Assembly (NCBI GenBank): GCA_009919175.1
Contig: RGCL01000016.1
Location: 1-49,404, forward strand
Length of the DNA stretch: 49,404 nucleotides
Direction: 5' to 3'
Source of the DNA: Betaproteobacteria bacterium
Lineage (GTDB): Bacteria > Pseudomonadota > Gammaproteobacteria > Burkholderiales > Burkholderiaceae_C
Shown here: positions 8,343 to 16,856 of the stretch, piece after piece
Layout: every line of letters starts with the position of its first letter
How positions within the stretch are numbered: position 1 is the stretch's first letter
Made by a program: the position numbers and the translations under genes
Notes under the pieces: model-generated
Databases searched by the model: none
Told to the model about the DNA's origin: nothing
What the model saw: only the letters and a program-made list of their open reading frames with translations

Positions 8343-9902
8343 TCAGCGCAATTTGAAGCGCTGGATTTTTCCAGTGGCGGTTTTGGGCAAATCCTTGACC
8401 AATTCAATCCAGCGAGGGTATTTGTAGGGTGCCAGGCGTGATTTGACATGCGCCTTGAGCTCCTCCTCGCTCGCCTGTTGTCCAGGCTTGAGCACCACGA
8501 AGGCCTTGGGCTTGATGAGGTCGGCCTCATCGGCGTGACCCACCACCGCCGCCTCCAGCACTGCGGGGTGCGTCATGAGTGTGGCCTCCACTTCGAAGGG
8601 GGAGACGTAAATGCCGCCCACCTTGAGCATGTCGTCGCTGCGCCCGCCATAGGTGTAGTAGCCCTGTTCATCCACGCTGTATTTGTCGCCACTTCGTGTC
8701 CATTCGCCTGCAAAAGTGTGTTTGGTTTTGGCGCGGTTGTTCCAGTACATCAAGGCCGAAGAGGGACCTTTGATTTGCAACTCTCCCAGCTCCCCCGTGG
8801 GCACTGGCGCGCCATGGTCGTCCACCAGCCTCAATTCATAACCGGGAACGGGCTTGCCAGTGGTGCCATAGCGCACATGGCCATGCTGGTTGGACAAAAA
8901 GATGTGCAGCATCTCGGTCGAACCAATGCCATCGAGGATGTCTGTGCCAAAGTGCGCCTGCCAGCGCTGGCCGATGTCTGAAGGCAAGGCCTCGCCCGCA
9001 CTGGTGGACACACGCAGGTTCAATTCGCTGGCCTTGGGCAAAAGGGGATGGGCCAGCATGCCGGCAAAGAGCGTGGGTACCCCATAAAAAATGCTGGGCT
9101 GACGGGTCTTGAGGATGGCAAAGACATCCTCGGGTGTGGGGCGGCGTGACAGCAAAATGGTGGTCGCACCCACGCACAGCGGAAAACTCAGGGCATTGCC
9201 CAAGCCATAGGCAAAAAACAATTTGGCCGCCGAGAACACCACATCCTGCTCCTGGATGCCCAGAACGCCTCGGCCATACAACTCAGCGGTTTGAATCAAG
9301 TGACTGTGCAGGTGCACCGTGCCCTTGGGCGCGCCGGTTGATCCACTGGAGTAAAGCCAAAAGCAGGCTTCGTCGCTCACCGATGCATGGGGCTGTTTCA
9401 GGGGCTCGCTCGATGACACCAGGTCGTCCATTCGAGGGTGAGGGGCAACGTCATCGCCATCCACCCAGCAGGTGCGTACGCTGGAAGGCACGATGTCCTT
9501 GAACTGTGGCCACAGGGCTGATGAGACCAGCAAGCCCACAGCGCGCGAATCCTCGAGCATGTACTGGTAGTCCTTGGGGGTCAGCAAGGTGTTGGTGGCA
9601 ATCGGGATCACGCCCGCATAAATGCAACCCAGATAGGCTACCGGCCAATTCAGGGTGTCGTGCATGCACAGCATCACCCGGTCCTCAGCGCGCAATCCGG
9701 CTTTGAGCAAGGCGCTGGCAAAGCGTTGGACCCGGTCCTCGAGTTGACCAAATGTGAGGCTGGGTCCGTCCACGTCTTGCGCAAAGGCCACCTTGTCACG
9801 CCGTTGGGCATGGCGAGCGATCAAATCGTGTGCTGCGTTGTAGAGCCTGGGAATGGTGACCAGGGGAGGCGAAACCTGGTGGTCGGTAAGGCTGAGTTCC
9901 AT
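8343..9902 (-). CDS. benzoate-CoA ligase family protein (acyl-CoA synthetase)
   Basis: An ATP-dependent acid:CoA ligase of the ANL superfamily, 519 residues from ATG 9902. The adenylate-binding loop YSSGSTGAPKG lies at 184-194, the ATP/substrate motif at YGVPTLFAG, the hinge at YTYGGRSDDMLKVGGIYVSP, and the catalytic lysine of the C-terminal domain is Lys512 in ATGKIQRFK. Overall it resembles bacterial benzoate/aryl-CoA ligases rather than long-chain FadD. The frame is open to a GTG at 9959, but that extension looks non-coding. It sits upstream of the transporter on the same strand, with 72 bases between them, consistent with uptake followed by CoA activation. The exact acid is not determined. 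Confidence 0.9.
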   Translation of the reverse strand: MELSLTDHQVSPPLVTIPRLYNAAHDLIARHAQRRDKVAFAQDVDGPSLTFGQLEDRVQRFASALLKAGLRAEDRVMLCMHDTLNWPVAYLGCIYAGVIPIATNTLLTPKDYQYMLEDSRAVGLLVSSALWPQFKDIVPSSVRTCWVDGDDVAPHPRMDDLVSSSEPLKQPHASVSDEACFWLYSSGSTGAPKGTVHLHSHLIQTAELYGRGVLGIQEQDVVFSAAKLFFAYGLGNALSFPLCVGATTILLSRRPTPEDVFAILKTRQPSIFYGVPTLFAGMLAHPLLPKASELNLRVSTSAGEALPSDIGQRWQAHFGTDILDGIGSTEMLHIFLSNQHGHVRYGTTGKPVPGYELRLVDDHGAPVPTGELGELQIKGPSSALMYWNNRAKTKHTFAGEWTRSGDKYSVDEQGYYTYGGRSDDMLKVGGIYVSPFEVEATLMTHPAVLEAAVVGHADEADLIKPKAFVVLKPGQQASEEELKAHVKSRLAPYKYPRWIELVKDLPKTATGKIQRFKLR

Positions 9903-10037
9903 GGGAGGGGCATGAATTAAAGTGCCGAAAGTATCGCCAGCGAAGGAACTATATTGCACTGGTGCTTACCCTCGGTCCAGGTCTGGGCTTTGTCCAAGCC
10001 AAGGCTTGCGAGGGTGTGTGGATAGAATGCAGAGGTT

Positions 10038-10114
10038 CGGGGCGTAGCGCAGTCTGGTAGCGCATCTGCTTTGGGAGCAGAGGGTCGCATGTTCGAATCA
10101 TGTCGCCCCGACCA
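10038..10114 (+). tRNA. tRNA-Pro (anticodon TGG)
   Basis: A 77-base cloverleaf with encoded CCA. The acceptor CGGGGCG (10038-10044) pairs with CGCCCCG (10104-10110), the discriminator base is A and CCA is at 10112-10114. The anticodon stem TCTGC/GCAGA encloses the loop TTTGGGA, giving anticodon TGG at 10072-10074. The T-loop is TTCGAAT. A TAGAAT hexamer at 10023-10028 could be a -10 element, but I see no matching -35. Confidence 0.97.
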
Positions 10115-10156
10115 TTTACCTTGGATTCATTCAAACCGAAGGTTTCACTTTCCCGT

Positions 10157-10233
10157 CTGTCCGTAGCTCAGTTGGATAGAGCAGCAGCCTTCTAAGCTGC
10201 GGGTCGGGGGTTCGATTCCCTCCGGACAGGCCA
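10157..10233 (+). tRNA. tRNA-Arg (anticodon TCT)
   Basis: A 77-base cloverleaf with encoded CCA. The acceptor CTGTCCG (10157-10163) pairs with CGGACAG (10223-10229), followed by discriminator G and CCA (10231-10233). The anticodon arm GCAGC/GCTGC encloses CTTCTAA, giving TCT at 10191-10193. It follows tRNA-Pro by 42 bases on the same strand and is probably co-transcribed with it. Confidence 0.97.
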
Positions 10234-10255
10234 TCCTCTGGTTGGTCCCTGTCCC

Positions 10256-11092
10256 TCAATGGGCCGGTGCGGCGCTGGGAACGTCCCGGGGCTGGCCTTT
10301 TTCACGGGCTTCACGTCGGGCTGTGCGGGCTTTGCGTGTGGCATCTTCCGCCTCTTTCGCCGCTTGTTTGGCCTCTTCTTCTGCTTTTTTGGCTTCTTGC
10401 TGGGCTGACTTGGATTCGTCCTTGGCTTTGGCCTTGTCCTGGTCCAGGTTGGCGAAATACTTCCAGCAAGGCTCATTGGCGAGGATGTTGCTGCGGTTGT
10501 CCAGGCAATATTCCTTGACCTGACCGAGCTTGCTGTCCCCAATCAAATAGCTGCGATAGAGCGCCTTGTCCTTGACGAACATGATGGCCGAGCGTGCATT
10601 GGGGCAGATTTCGCCCAAGATGCAGGCTTGCATGTGCTCGCTGCTCAGATAGAACTCCACCGAGATGATGGGGCGCTTTTTACCGGTGCGTGTCTCGATC
10701 AGGCGCAGGGCACACAAGTCGGACTTGACCGTTTCAAAACCATTGCGCTGAGCCAGCATGCTGGCCTCTTGTGCCACCAGTTCACGGAACCAGTAGCCCA
10801 CCGTACCTCGACAGATGTAATAGCTCTCTTCACCACTTTTGCGCAGGGGTTCGACAAAAGGGCGGCGATCAGAATTCAGGTAGAACAGGGGCTCCTGCCC
10901 TTCAAAGGTGCGCTTGGGCACTTGGACCACAGTGGACTTGCCGCCCTCTTCCTTGGCCGCTGCCTTGGGGGTATCTTCCTTGCCATGCTCCTCGGAGCTG
11001 GCCCAGGCCACTGGCGAAGCGGCAGACAAAGCCAGGCCCAGCAGGCCGATCAAAGCCAGGCGGTAGAGCCAATGGATGAGAAATTGCTTCAT
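10256..11092 (-). CDS. exported six-cysteine protein of unknown function, with charged C-terminal helix
   Basis: 278 residues of a family I do not recognise. An N-terminal signal peptide (hydrophobic core at about 12-27, cleavage near AWA-SS) indicates export. The central domain has six cysteines (94, 127, 157, 163, 196, 209) and the phrases GYWFRELV and LYRSY. The last 60 residues are Lys/Glu/Ala-rich and probably form a long helix or coiled coil. It is paralogous to the lipoprotein encoded just upstream: the six cysteines are spaced almost identically, which suggests three conserved disulfides. Their function is unknown. The ATG at 11092 is the natural start because the signal peptide follows it directly. 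Confidence 0.8.
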   Translation of the reverse strand: MKQFLIHWLYRLALIGLLGLALSAASPVAWASSEEHGKEDTPKAAAKEEGGKSTVVQVPKRTFEGQEPLFYLNSDRRPFVEPLRKSGEESYYICRGTVGYWFRELVAQEASMLAQRNGFETVKSDLCALRLIETRTGKKRPIISVEFYLSSEHMQACILGEICPNARSAIMFVKDKALYRSYLIGDSKLGQVKEYCLDNRSNILANEPCWKYFANLDQDKAKAKDESKSAQQEAKKAEEEAKQAAKEAEDATRKARTARREAREKGQPRDVPSAAPAH

Positions 11093-11277
11093 GACGCCTT
11101 TGAGTCGGATCCGGTGGGGCAGACTTGAGGCCCAAAGGCAAGGATCTGTCCCAATCGAGGCATTTTAATTTTCAAGCCCAGGTCCTGGACCCGGAGAAAG
11201 CGTTCAGTGTGAGCAGCCAAACCGACCCAGTTGCCTCGCCAGGATCGTGGTTTGCAACCAGGACGGGTTGAATCCGT

Positions 11278-12000
11278 TCAGCTTTTCGGGAGTGGGGGGG
11301 GATCCACGTCGTAACAGTTTTTGTCCTTGAACCATTTGCCTTCATGGTTCACGCACTGGCGACTGATCATCTTGCGCCCCATGTCAGACAAAAAATAAGA
11401 ACGGTAGAGCGTGGTGCCTTTTTCGATCAAGCTCATGGAACGAAACTGCCCGCACAGCTTGGCACTCAGACAGTCCTTGAGGCGCTCGGGGGTTTCATGC
11501 AGATCGATGCTGATCCGACCCGGCGTCAATCCGCTGGTGGTGCCAATGCTCACCACACAGTTTTTGCCATCGACCAGGGGCAGGTTCATGAGGGCGGAGA
11601 AGTAATTCATTTCGGCCACCACCAACTCCCGGAACCAGGGGGCGACCACGCCATCGCATTCGTAGTAATTGAGCTTGATGGTGTTGTGGAGCACAGGAAC
11701 GAGTGGGGTTTTGTTCTTGTCGAGCATCAGCATGGGCTCGGGACCGGAGTTGGGCGGGCGGGCCTTCAAGGCCTTGGCCACCTTGACTGGGTCGGCATCG
11801 CTGCCCATGTCGTCTTTGAGGGCTTGCAGACTTTGCGCCACCTTGCTCGATGTGGGCGCTTCGGCCTCGGTGCCTTTGGGCGCTTCTTTGGCCGACTTGC
11901 CTGGATAGGGCTTGTAATTGGGGGAGGTGGGGTTGTCGTCCGAGCAGGCGGACAACACCATGACGGACGCCAACAAAATCGACAAAGACAGCTTGAACAT
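11278..12000 (-). CDS. six-cysteine lipoprotein of unknown function, paralogue of the downstream gene
   Basis: 240 residues from ATG 12000. The start was chosen because MFKLSLSILLASVMVLSAC is a clean lipoprotein signal with lipobox LSAC (Cys19); the frame is open to 12060 but that adds nothing sensible. After a Pro/Ala/Lys-rich linker, the domain from about 100 to 230 matches the neighbouring exported protein: NYYECDGVVAPWFRELV, LYRSY, and cysteines at 115, 148, 177, 183, 216 and 229. It is expected on the periplasmic face of a membrane. No family name or function could be assigned. Confidence 0.8.
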   Translation of the reverse strand: MFKLSLSILLASVMVLSACSDDNPTSPNYKPYPGKSAKEAPKGTEAEAPTSSKVAQSLQALKDDMGSDADPVKVAKALKARPPNSGPEPMLMLDKNKTPLVPVLHNTIKLNYYECDGVVAPWFRELVVAEMNYFSALMNLPLVDGKNCVVSIGTTSGLTPGRISIDLHETPERLKDCLSAKLCGQFRSMSLIEKGTTLYRSYFLSDMGRKMISRQCVNHEGKWFKDKNCYDVDPPPLPKS

Positions 12001-12083
12001 GGTGGTCAGACCCTTGAATTCCTGCGCACAGGGTCGATTATGGACCGATGCGCCTGCCAAACGGAATGATCTACATTAATTGC

Positions 12084-13016
12084 ATGCAAGCTTTGGTGGT
12101 CCGATTTGTGTGGGTCTGTTGTTGCGTCGCATTGCTGGGTTGCGGCGGCGGTGGGGGGTCTTCCTCCTCCGGCTCGACTCAATCGTCTGCGGTACCGGCA
12201 GGGACGGTGACGGAGTTTGTGGTGACCGGAGTCACCATCAGCGGACCCAAGCACATGGCCTTTTTGCCCTCGGGCAGCGATTTGTATGTGGCCAATCAAA
12301 CCCGCAATGAAATCTTGCGCATCGATGCCGACGGTCAGGGCAGCGTGTTTTCAACCCTGACCAGCCCATTGGGGCTGGCTTTTTACAGTGCGGGCGGTGC
12401 TGACCCCAACACCACCTTGTTTGCTGCGGCGACCTTCAATGCAGGAACCGGCATTGGTTTGGCCACCCAAATGTCCAACCCCCTGAAGATCACGGTGAAT
12501 GGCTACGGCATTGCCTTCACGGCCAGCAAAGTCTATGTGGCCGACACCTCCAACGCCCAACTCGTCACCCGCGATGTTCCCGCATGGAACAACGCCGCCA
12601 CCATCGCCCTGGGCGGCACACCAGTGGGGGTGGTCTACGACGGCAACGACGACATCTACATTTCCTTGCAGGGCTCGCCTGGTTCCATCAAGCGCTATCG
12701 CATCTCGACAGGCACCCTTTCAGCCCCACTCAGCCTTGGCACGGTCAACCTGCCTCTACCCAATGCGATGGCACTGGATGCCAGTGGCAACCTGTATGTG
12801 ATCAACAAAGGGGATGCCAATGGCAACAACGGCACCCTGGTCAAGATTGCCAACCCCTCGGGCGTGCCTGCCGCCAGCGAACTCGTGGGTGTGGGTGCTG
12901 GGCTGTGTGGCGCAGCAGGCATGGCCTTTCGCGATGGCTATTTGTATGTGAGCAACGGCACTTGCACCGCAGAGCCTGCTGGCAAACCCAATGCCATTTT
13001 GAAGATCAAGACCTGA
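12084..13016 (+). CDS. lipoprotein with NHL/SMP-30-like beta-propeller repeats
   Basis: 310 residues from ATG 12084. The signal reads MQALVVRFVWVCCCVALLGC, with lipobox LLGC (Cys20) followed by a Gly5/Ser4 linker, a common flexible anchor. In-frame ATGs at 12048 and 12066 would only lengthen the signal. The rest shows recurring propeller blades of the type SDLYVANQTRNEILRID, KVYVADTSNAQL, GNLYVINKG and GYLYVSNG, as in NHL or gluconolactonase-like folds. No catalytic signature is evident, so it may be a binding protein. It diverges from the six-cysteine lipoprotein with 83 bases between them. Confidence 0.8.
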   Translation: MQALVVRFVWVCCCVALLGCGGGGGSSSSGSTQSSAVPAGTVTEFVVTGVTISGPKHMAFLPSGSDLYVANQTRNEILRIDADGQGSVFSTLTSPLGLAFYSAGGADPNTTLFAAATFNAGTGIGLATQMSNPLKITVNGYGIAFTASKVYVADTSNAQLVTRDVPAWNNAATIALGGTPVGVVYDGNDDIYISLQGSPGSIKRYRISTGTLSAPLSLGTVNLPLPNAMALDASGNLYVINKGDANGNNGTLVKIANPSGVPAASELVGVGAGLCGAAGMAFRDGYLYVSNGTCTAEPAGKPNAILKIKT

Positions 13017-13044
13017 TCAAGGTCCAGGCTAGGGACGGGGCGAC

Positions 13045-13749
13045 TCAGCGCTTCTGGTATTGACTTTGGCCAAAGAGGATGTCCTTGGCTTTGTCGTCTT
13101 GCAAGGGCTTGCGCAAATGGGTCAGGACTTCCACGCCGCGCTGCACGGCGGGGCGTGCCGCAATGGTGTCAAACCAGCGCTTGAGGTGAGGGTAGTCAGC
13201 CCAGTCTATGCCCTGGTTTTGCCAACTGCGCAACCAAGGGAAGATGGCGATGTCGGCAATGGTGTAGGTCTTGCCGGCGATGTAACCGTGTTTGGCAACC
13301 TGCTTGTCCATCACCCCGTAAAGGCGCTTGGCCTCGTTGGTGTAGCGGTTGTAGGCGTATTCAATTTTTTCCGGGGCGTAAATGCGAAAGTGATGCGCCT
13401 GGCCCAGCATGGGACCCACACCGCCCATCTGGAACATCAGCCATTGCAACACCTCGTACTTGTCACGGTCTGAGCGGGGCATGAAGCGGCCAAACTTGGA
13501 AGCCAGGTAGACCAGGATGGCCCCTGATTCAAACAAGGAAATCGGTTTGCCGTCGGGGCCGTGGGGGTCGACGAGGGCGGGGATCTTGTTGTTGGGGCTG
13601 ATGGCCAAAAACTCGGGCTTGAACTGATCGCCCTGGCCAATGTTGATGGCATGGGCTTGCCAATCCCGCCCCAGGACTTGTCCACACTCCTCGAGCATGA
13701 TGTGGACCTTGTGCCCGTTGGGCGTTGCCCAGGAATACACATCGATCAT
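13045..13749 (-). CDS. yfcG: YfcG-type glutathione S-transferase / disulfide-bond oxidoreductase
   Basis: A glutathione-dependent oxidoreductase of the Nu-class GST group, 234 residues. The N-terminal thioredoxin-like half reads MIDVYSWATPNGHKVHIMLE, closely matching E. coli YfcG, with the conserved Thr9 and Asn11 that take the place of a catalytic Tyr/Ser. It continues ISPNNKIPALVDP and LFESGAILVYLA, the glutathione-binding segments. The helical C-terminal half contains GGVGPMLGQAHHF. The ATG at 13749 has AAGGGG upstream. It is the last gene of the beta-oxidation operon, 14 bases after the dehydrogenase stop. Confidence 0.92.
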   Translation of the reverse strand: MIDVYSWATPNGHKVHIMLEECGQVLGRDWQAHAINIGQGDQFKPEFLAISPNNKIPALVDPHGPDGKPISLFESGAILVYLASKFGRFMPRSDRDKYEVLQWLMFQMGGVGPMLGQAHHFRIYAPEKIEYAYNRYTNEAKRLYGVMDKQVAKHGYIAGKTYTIADIAIFPWLRSWQNQGIDWADYPHLKRWFDTIAARPAVQRGVEVLTHLRKPLQDDKAKDILFGQSQYQKR

Positions 13750-13763
13750 GTCCAACCCCTTGA

Positions 13764-15023
13764 TCAAAAGCCGCGCGTGACGGGCATTTCAATTTCACCC
13801 TTGATGAGGGCGTGCTTGGCCAATTCCAGCTTGGCAATGGCGTTGCGGTGCACTTCATCGGGACCGTCGGCAAAGCGCAGCGTGCGCTGGTGGGCATAGG
13901 CATAAGCCAGTGGGGTGTCCCCGCTCAAACCAGCTGCCCCGTGCGCCTGGATGGCCATATCGATGATTTGCCCTGCGATGTTGGGGGCCACCACTTTGAT
14001 CATGGCGATTTCGGTCTTGGCGTGTTTGTTGCCCACGGTGTCCATCATGTAGGCGGCCTTGAGGGTGAGCAGTCGGGCTTGTTCGATCATGATGCGCGCA
14101 TCGGCAATGCGTTCATGCCACACGCCCTGAGCGGAGATGGGCTTGCCAAATGCCACCCGGCTATTGAGTCGGTGACACATGAGCTCCAATGCCCGCTCGG
14201 CGCTGCCGATGCTTCGCATGCAATGGTGGATGCGACCGGGGCCAAGGCGCCCTTGAGCGATTTCAAAACCACGACCCTCACCCAAGAGGATGTTGGAGAC
14301 AGGCACTTTGACGTTCTTGAGCTCGACTTCCATGTGCCCGTGCGGTGCGTCGTCATAGCCAAACACGCTCAATGCGCGCTTGACGGTGATGCCAGGGGTG
14401 TTGGCAGGCACCACGATCATGCTTTGTTGCGAGTGGCGGGGCGCTTCGGGATCGGTCTTGCCCATCACGATGTAGATGGCGCAACGCGGGTCACCCGCGC
14501 CAGAGCTCCACCATTTGCGCCCGTTGATGACGTAATGGTCGCCTTGGCGCTCGATGCGGCACTGGATGTTGGTCGCGTCCGATGAAGCGACTTCGGGCTC
14601 GGTCATCAAAAAGGCAGACCGGATTTTGCCGGCCAGCAAGGGTTCGAGCCACTCGTCCTTGATGGCCTCGCTGGCGTAACGCTCCAGCGTTTCCATGTTG
14701 CCGGTGTCGGGGGCAGAGCAGTTGAAGACTTCTGCTGCAAACGGCACGCGACCCATGATTTCGCAAAGCGGTGCGTACTCCAGGTTGGACAGCCCTTGCG
14801 GCGCGCGGTGGCTTTTGGGCAGGAAGAAATTCCAAAGGCCAGCCTTGTGCGCCTTGACCTTGAGTTCTTCCACGATTTGTGTGGGCACCCAGGCGTTGCC
14901 CTTGCTGCGGTTGGCCTCGATCTCGGCAAAGAAGCGGCCTTCGTTGGGATAGATGTGGGCATCCATGAAGCCCGTCAGCTCTTTTTGTAGGGATTTGACT
15001 TTGTCGCTGTAGTCGAAGTTCAT
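13764..15023 (-). CDS. acyl-CoA dehydrogenase, ACAD10/ACAD11-like
   Basis: A flavoprotein of 419 residues. Family blocks are [18 protein letters not shown] (138-155), [17 protein letters not shown], and the C-terminal [19 protein letters not shown]. In that block Asp386 occupies the position of the MCAD catalytic Glu376, and ADGPDEVH is, as I recall, characteristic of the ACAD10/11 branch. The gene follows an aminoglycoside-phosphotransferase-like kinase gene by 12 bases. In mammals the same two domains are fused in ACAD10/ACAD11, reported to act on 4-hydroxyacyl-CoAs by phosphorylation then dephosphorylating elimination. The same chemistry here is inference. Confidence 0.93.
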   Translation of the reverse strand: MNFDYSDKVKSLQKELTGFMDAHIYPNEGRFFAEIEANRSKGNAWVPTQIVEELKVKAHKAGLWNFFLPKSHRAPQGLSNLEYAPLCEIMGRVPFAAEVFNCSAPDTGNMETLERYASEAIKDEWLEPLLAGKIRSAFLMTEPEVASSDATNIQCRIERQGDHYVINGRKWWSSGAGDPRCAIYIVMGKTDPEAPRHSQQSMIVVPANTPGITVKRALSVFGYDDAPHGHMEVELKNVKVPVSNILLGEGRGFEIAQGRLGPGRIHHCMRSIGSAERALELMCHRLNSRVAFGKPISAQGVWHERIADARIMIEQARLLTLKAAYMMDTVGNKHAKTEIAMIKVVAPNIAGQIIDMAIQAHGAAGLSGDTPLAYAYAHQRTLRFADGPDEVHRNAIAKLELAKHALIKGEIEMPVTRGF

Positions 15024-15035
15024 GGTGATTCCTTG

Positions 15036-16121
15036 TTACTGGGTTGCATTGGCCAGCTTCCAGGCCAACTCGGCCATGGGTCTAGCACCTGCAGCGGATC
15101 GACGGGCTTGATCACTGGAGGCCGTGCCCTCCTCAATCCGCTTGGCGATCCCTTGCAGGATGGCGGCCATTCGGAAGAGGTTGTACGCGAGATAGAAGTT
15201 CCAGTCATTCACCAATGCGTCAGCTGTGGTCAATTGCGTGCGCTCGCAGTAACGCCGGATGTAGTCGGATTCAAGGGGGATGCCCAATTGCGCCAGATCC
15301 AGGCCTGCAATGCCTCGGAATGTGCCGGGCTCGATGTGCCAGGACATGCAGTGGTAACTGAAATCGGCCAGTGGGTGTCCCAGAGTGGACAACTCCCAGT
15401 CCAGCACGGCCAACACCCGGGGTTCGGTGGGATGGAAGATCATGTTGTCGAGGCGATAGTCACCATGCACCACGCTGATGTGATCACTGCGGGCGCTGTC
15501 GGGCACATGCTGGGGCAGCCAGGCCATGAGGTGATCCATGGCCGGTATGGGATCGGTGATGGACGCCTGGTATTGCTTGCTCCAGCGAGCGATTTGCCGC
15601 TCGATGTAGTTGCCGGGTCGGCCAAAGTCGGACAGACCCACCGCGTCGGGTTTGACGCAATGCAGGGCACTGATCACACGGTTCATTTCGTCATAGATCT
15701 CGCCCCGTTGCCGGGGTGACATGCCGGGCAGGGATTGCTCCCACAAGACCCGGCCCTGGACGAAATCCATGATGAAAAAGGCGCGGCCAATCACCGATTC
15801 GTCCTCGCACAGGGCGTGCATGCGCGCCACGGGCACATCGGTGTCGGCCAAGGCTTTCATGACCTTGAATTCACGCTCGATGGCGTGAGCCGAGGGCAGG
15901 AGCTTGGCCACAGGTCCGGGTTTGGCGCGCATCACAAAGCTTTGCTTGCCCACGGTGAGTTTGTAGGTGGGGTTGGATTGCCCCCCTTTGAACATGTCGA
16001 CCTTGAGCTCGCCCTGGAGTCCGGGAATGTGGCCATGCATCCAGTCGAGCAAGGCTGCTTCGTTGAAGCGGTGGGCTTCACTGACAGGGCGGGTGCCCTC
16101 GTAGGTGGATTCGTTGCTCAT
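15036..16121 (-). CDS. aminoglycoside-phosphotransferase-fold kinase (ACAD10/11 kinase-domain homologue)
   Basis: 361 residues of the APH/choline-kinase fold. The ATP-binding Lys67 lies in VMRAKPG, the catalytic loop is HGDYRLDN (219-226, Asp221) and the metal-binding Asp241 is in VLDWELSTLGHPLAD. All key residues are intact, so it should be an active small-molecule kinase. Placement beside an ACAD11-like dehydrogenase, crotonase and 3-hydroxyacyl-CoA dehydrogenase points to a hydroxyacyl-CoA substrate rather than an antibiotic. The ATG at 16121 lies just 3 bases after the stop of the Crp/Fnr gene. Confidence 0.92.
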   Translation of the reverse strand: MSNESTYEGTRPVSEAHRFNEAALLDWMHGHIPGLQGELKVDMFKGGQSNPTYKLTVGKQSFVMRAKPGPVAKLLPSAHAIEREFKVMKALADTDVPVARMHALCEDESVIGRAFFIMDFVQGRVLWEQSLPGMSPRQRGEIYDEMNRVISALHCVKPDAVGLSDFGRPGNYIERQIARWSKQYQASITDPIPAMDHLMAWLPQHVPDSARSDHISVVHGDYRLDNMIFHPTEPRVLAVLDWELSTLGHPLADFSYHCMSWHIEPGTFRGIAGLDLAQLGIPLESDYIRRYCERTQLTTADALVNDWNFYLAYNLFRMAAILQGIAKRIEEGTASSDQARRSAAGARPMAELAWKLANATQ

Positions 16122-16124
16122 GAT

Positions 16125-16844
16125 TCAAAGTTCGTGTTCGCTGATGCGCATGAGGAGGTCGCGGTGGCGCACCACCAGGCCACCGGGTTCAATGCGAATG
16201 GCCTCTTCGCGTTCCATGGCCTTGAGTTCCTGATTGACGCGCTGGCGTGAGGCTCCCAGCAGTTGCGCCAATTCTTCTTGTGCCAGGTGCAAGCCGATTC
16301 GAATCTCCTGCGAGTTGTTGAGGCAGGGCACCCCATAGCTGCGCGCGAGGTGCAGCAGTTGCTTGGCCAGGCGGGATCGCAGGGGCAGGGTATTGAGGTC
16401 TTCCACCAAGCCAAAGAGCAATCGGATCCGTCGTGCCTGAAGCCGCAGCATGGCCTGATAGAACTCCACGTGCTGGGACAGGATTTTGTGAAAGTCGTTC
16501 CTGGCCACGCACAAGATGGTGGTGTCGCCATGCGCATAGGTGTCGTGGGTGCGGCTGTCGCCATCGATGAGGGCAATGTCGCCAAACCAGATGCCAGGCT
16601 CCACATACGTGAAGGTGATTTGTTTGCCCGACAAGGAGGTTGAGCTCACCCGCACCGCACCTTTGGCGCAGGCCATCCATTCCTCGGGGACCTCACCCCG
16701 GGTGGAGATGAGTTCACCGTCCTTGAGCCGCTTGACGTAGGCGCAGCGCAAGATGTCGTGTCGCAAGGAAGGGGAGAGCGATGCAAACCAGCGGCCGCTG
16801 TTGATGGCTTCTCTCTCCTCGAGATTGAGTATGGGTTCGTCCAT
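16125..16844 (-). CDS. Crp/Fnr family transcriptional regulator
   Basis: 239 residues with an N-terminal cyclic-nucleotide-binding-type beta-roll (DGELISTRGEVPEEWMACAK through GIWFGDIALIDGDSR), a dimerisation helix, and a C-terminal Crp-type helix-turn-helix (LAQEELAQLLGASRQRVNQE followed by LKAMEREEAI). There is no FNR-like N-terminal cysteine cluster, so an oxygen-sensing iron-sulfur centre is unlikely. In the effector pocket GDIALIDGDSRTH differs from the CRP FGELALIYGTPRAA pattern, so cAMP binding is uncertain. It lies inside the beta-oxidation operon, 12 bases after the crotonase stop, and may regulate it. Confidence 0.9.
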   Translation of the reverse strand: MDEPILNLEEREAINSGRWFASLSPSLRHDILRCAYVKRLKDGELISTRGEVPEEWMACAKGAVRVSSTSLSGKQITFTYVEPGIWFGDIALIDGDSRTHDTYAHGDTTILCVARNDFHKILSQHVEFYQAMLRLQARRIRLLFGLVEDLNTLPLRSRLAKQLLHLARSYGVPCLNNSQEIRIGLHLAQEELAQLLGASRQRVNQELKAMEREEAIRIEPGGLVVRHRDLLMRISEHEL

Positions 16845-16856
16845 GCTGTGTCCCGT

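Noticed and set aside
15036..16121. Aminoglycoside-resistance phosphotransferase
   Set aside because: The fold is shared, but the gene sits inside a beta-oxidation operon next to an ACAD10/11-like dehydrogenase, so a metabolic kinase fits better than a resistance enzyme.
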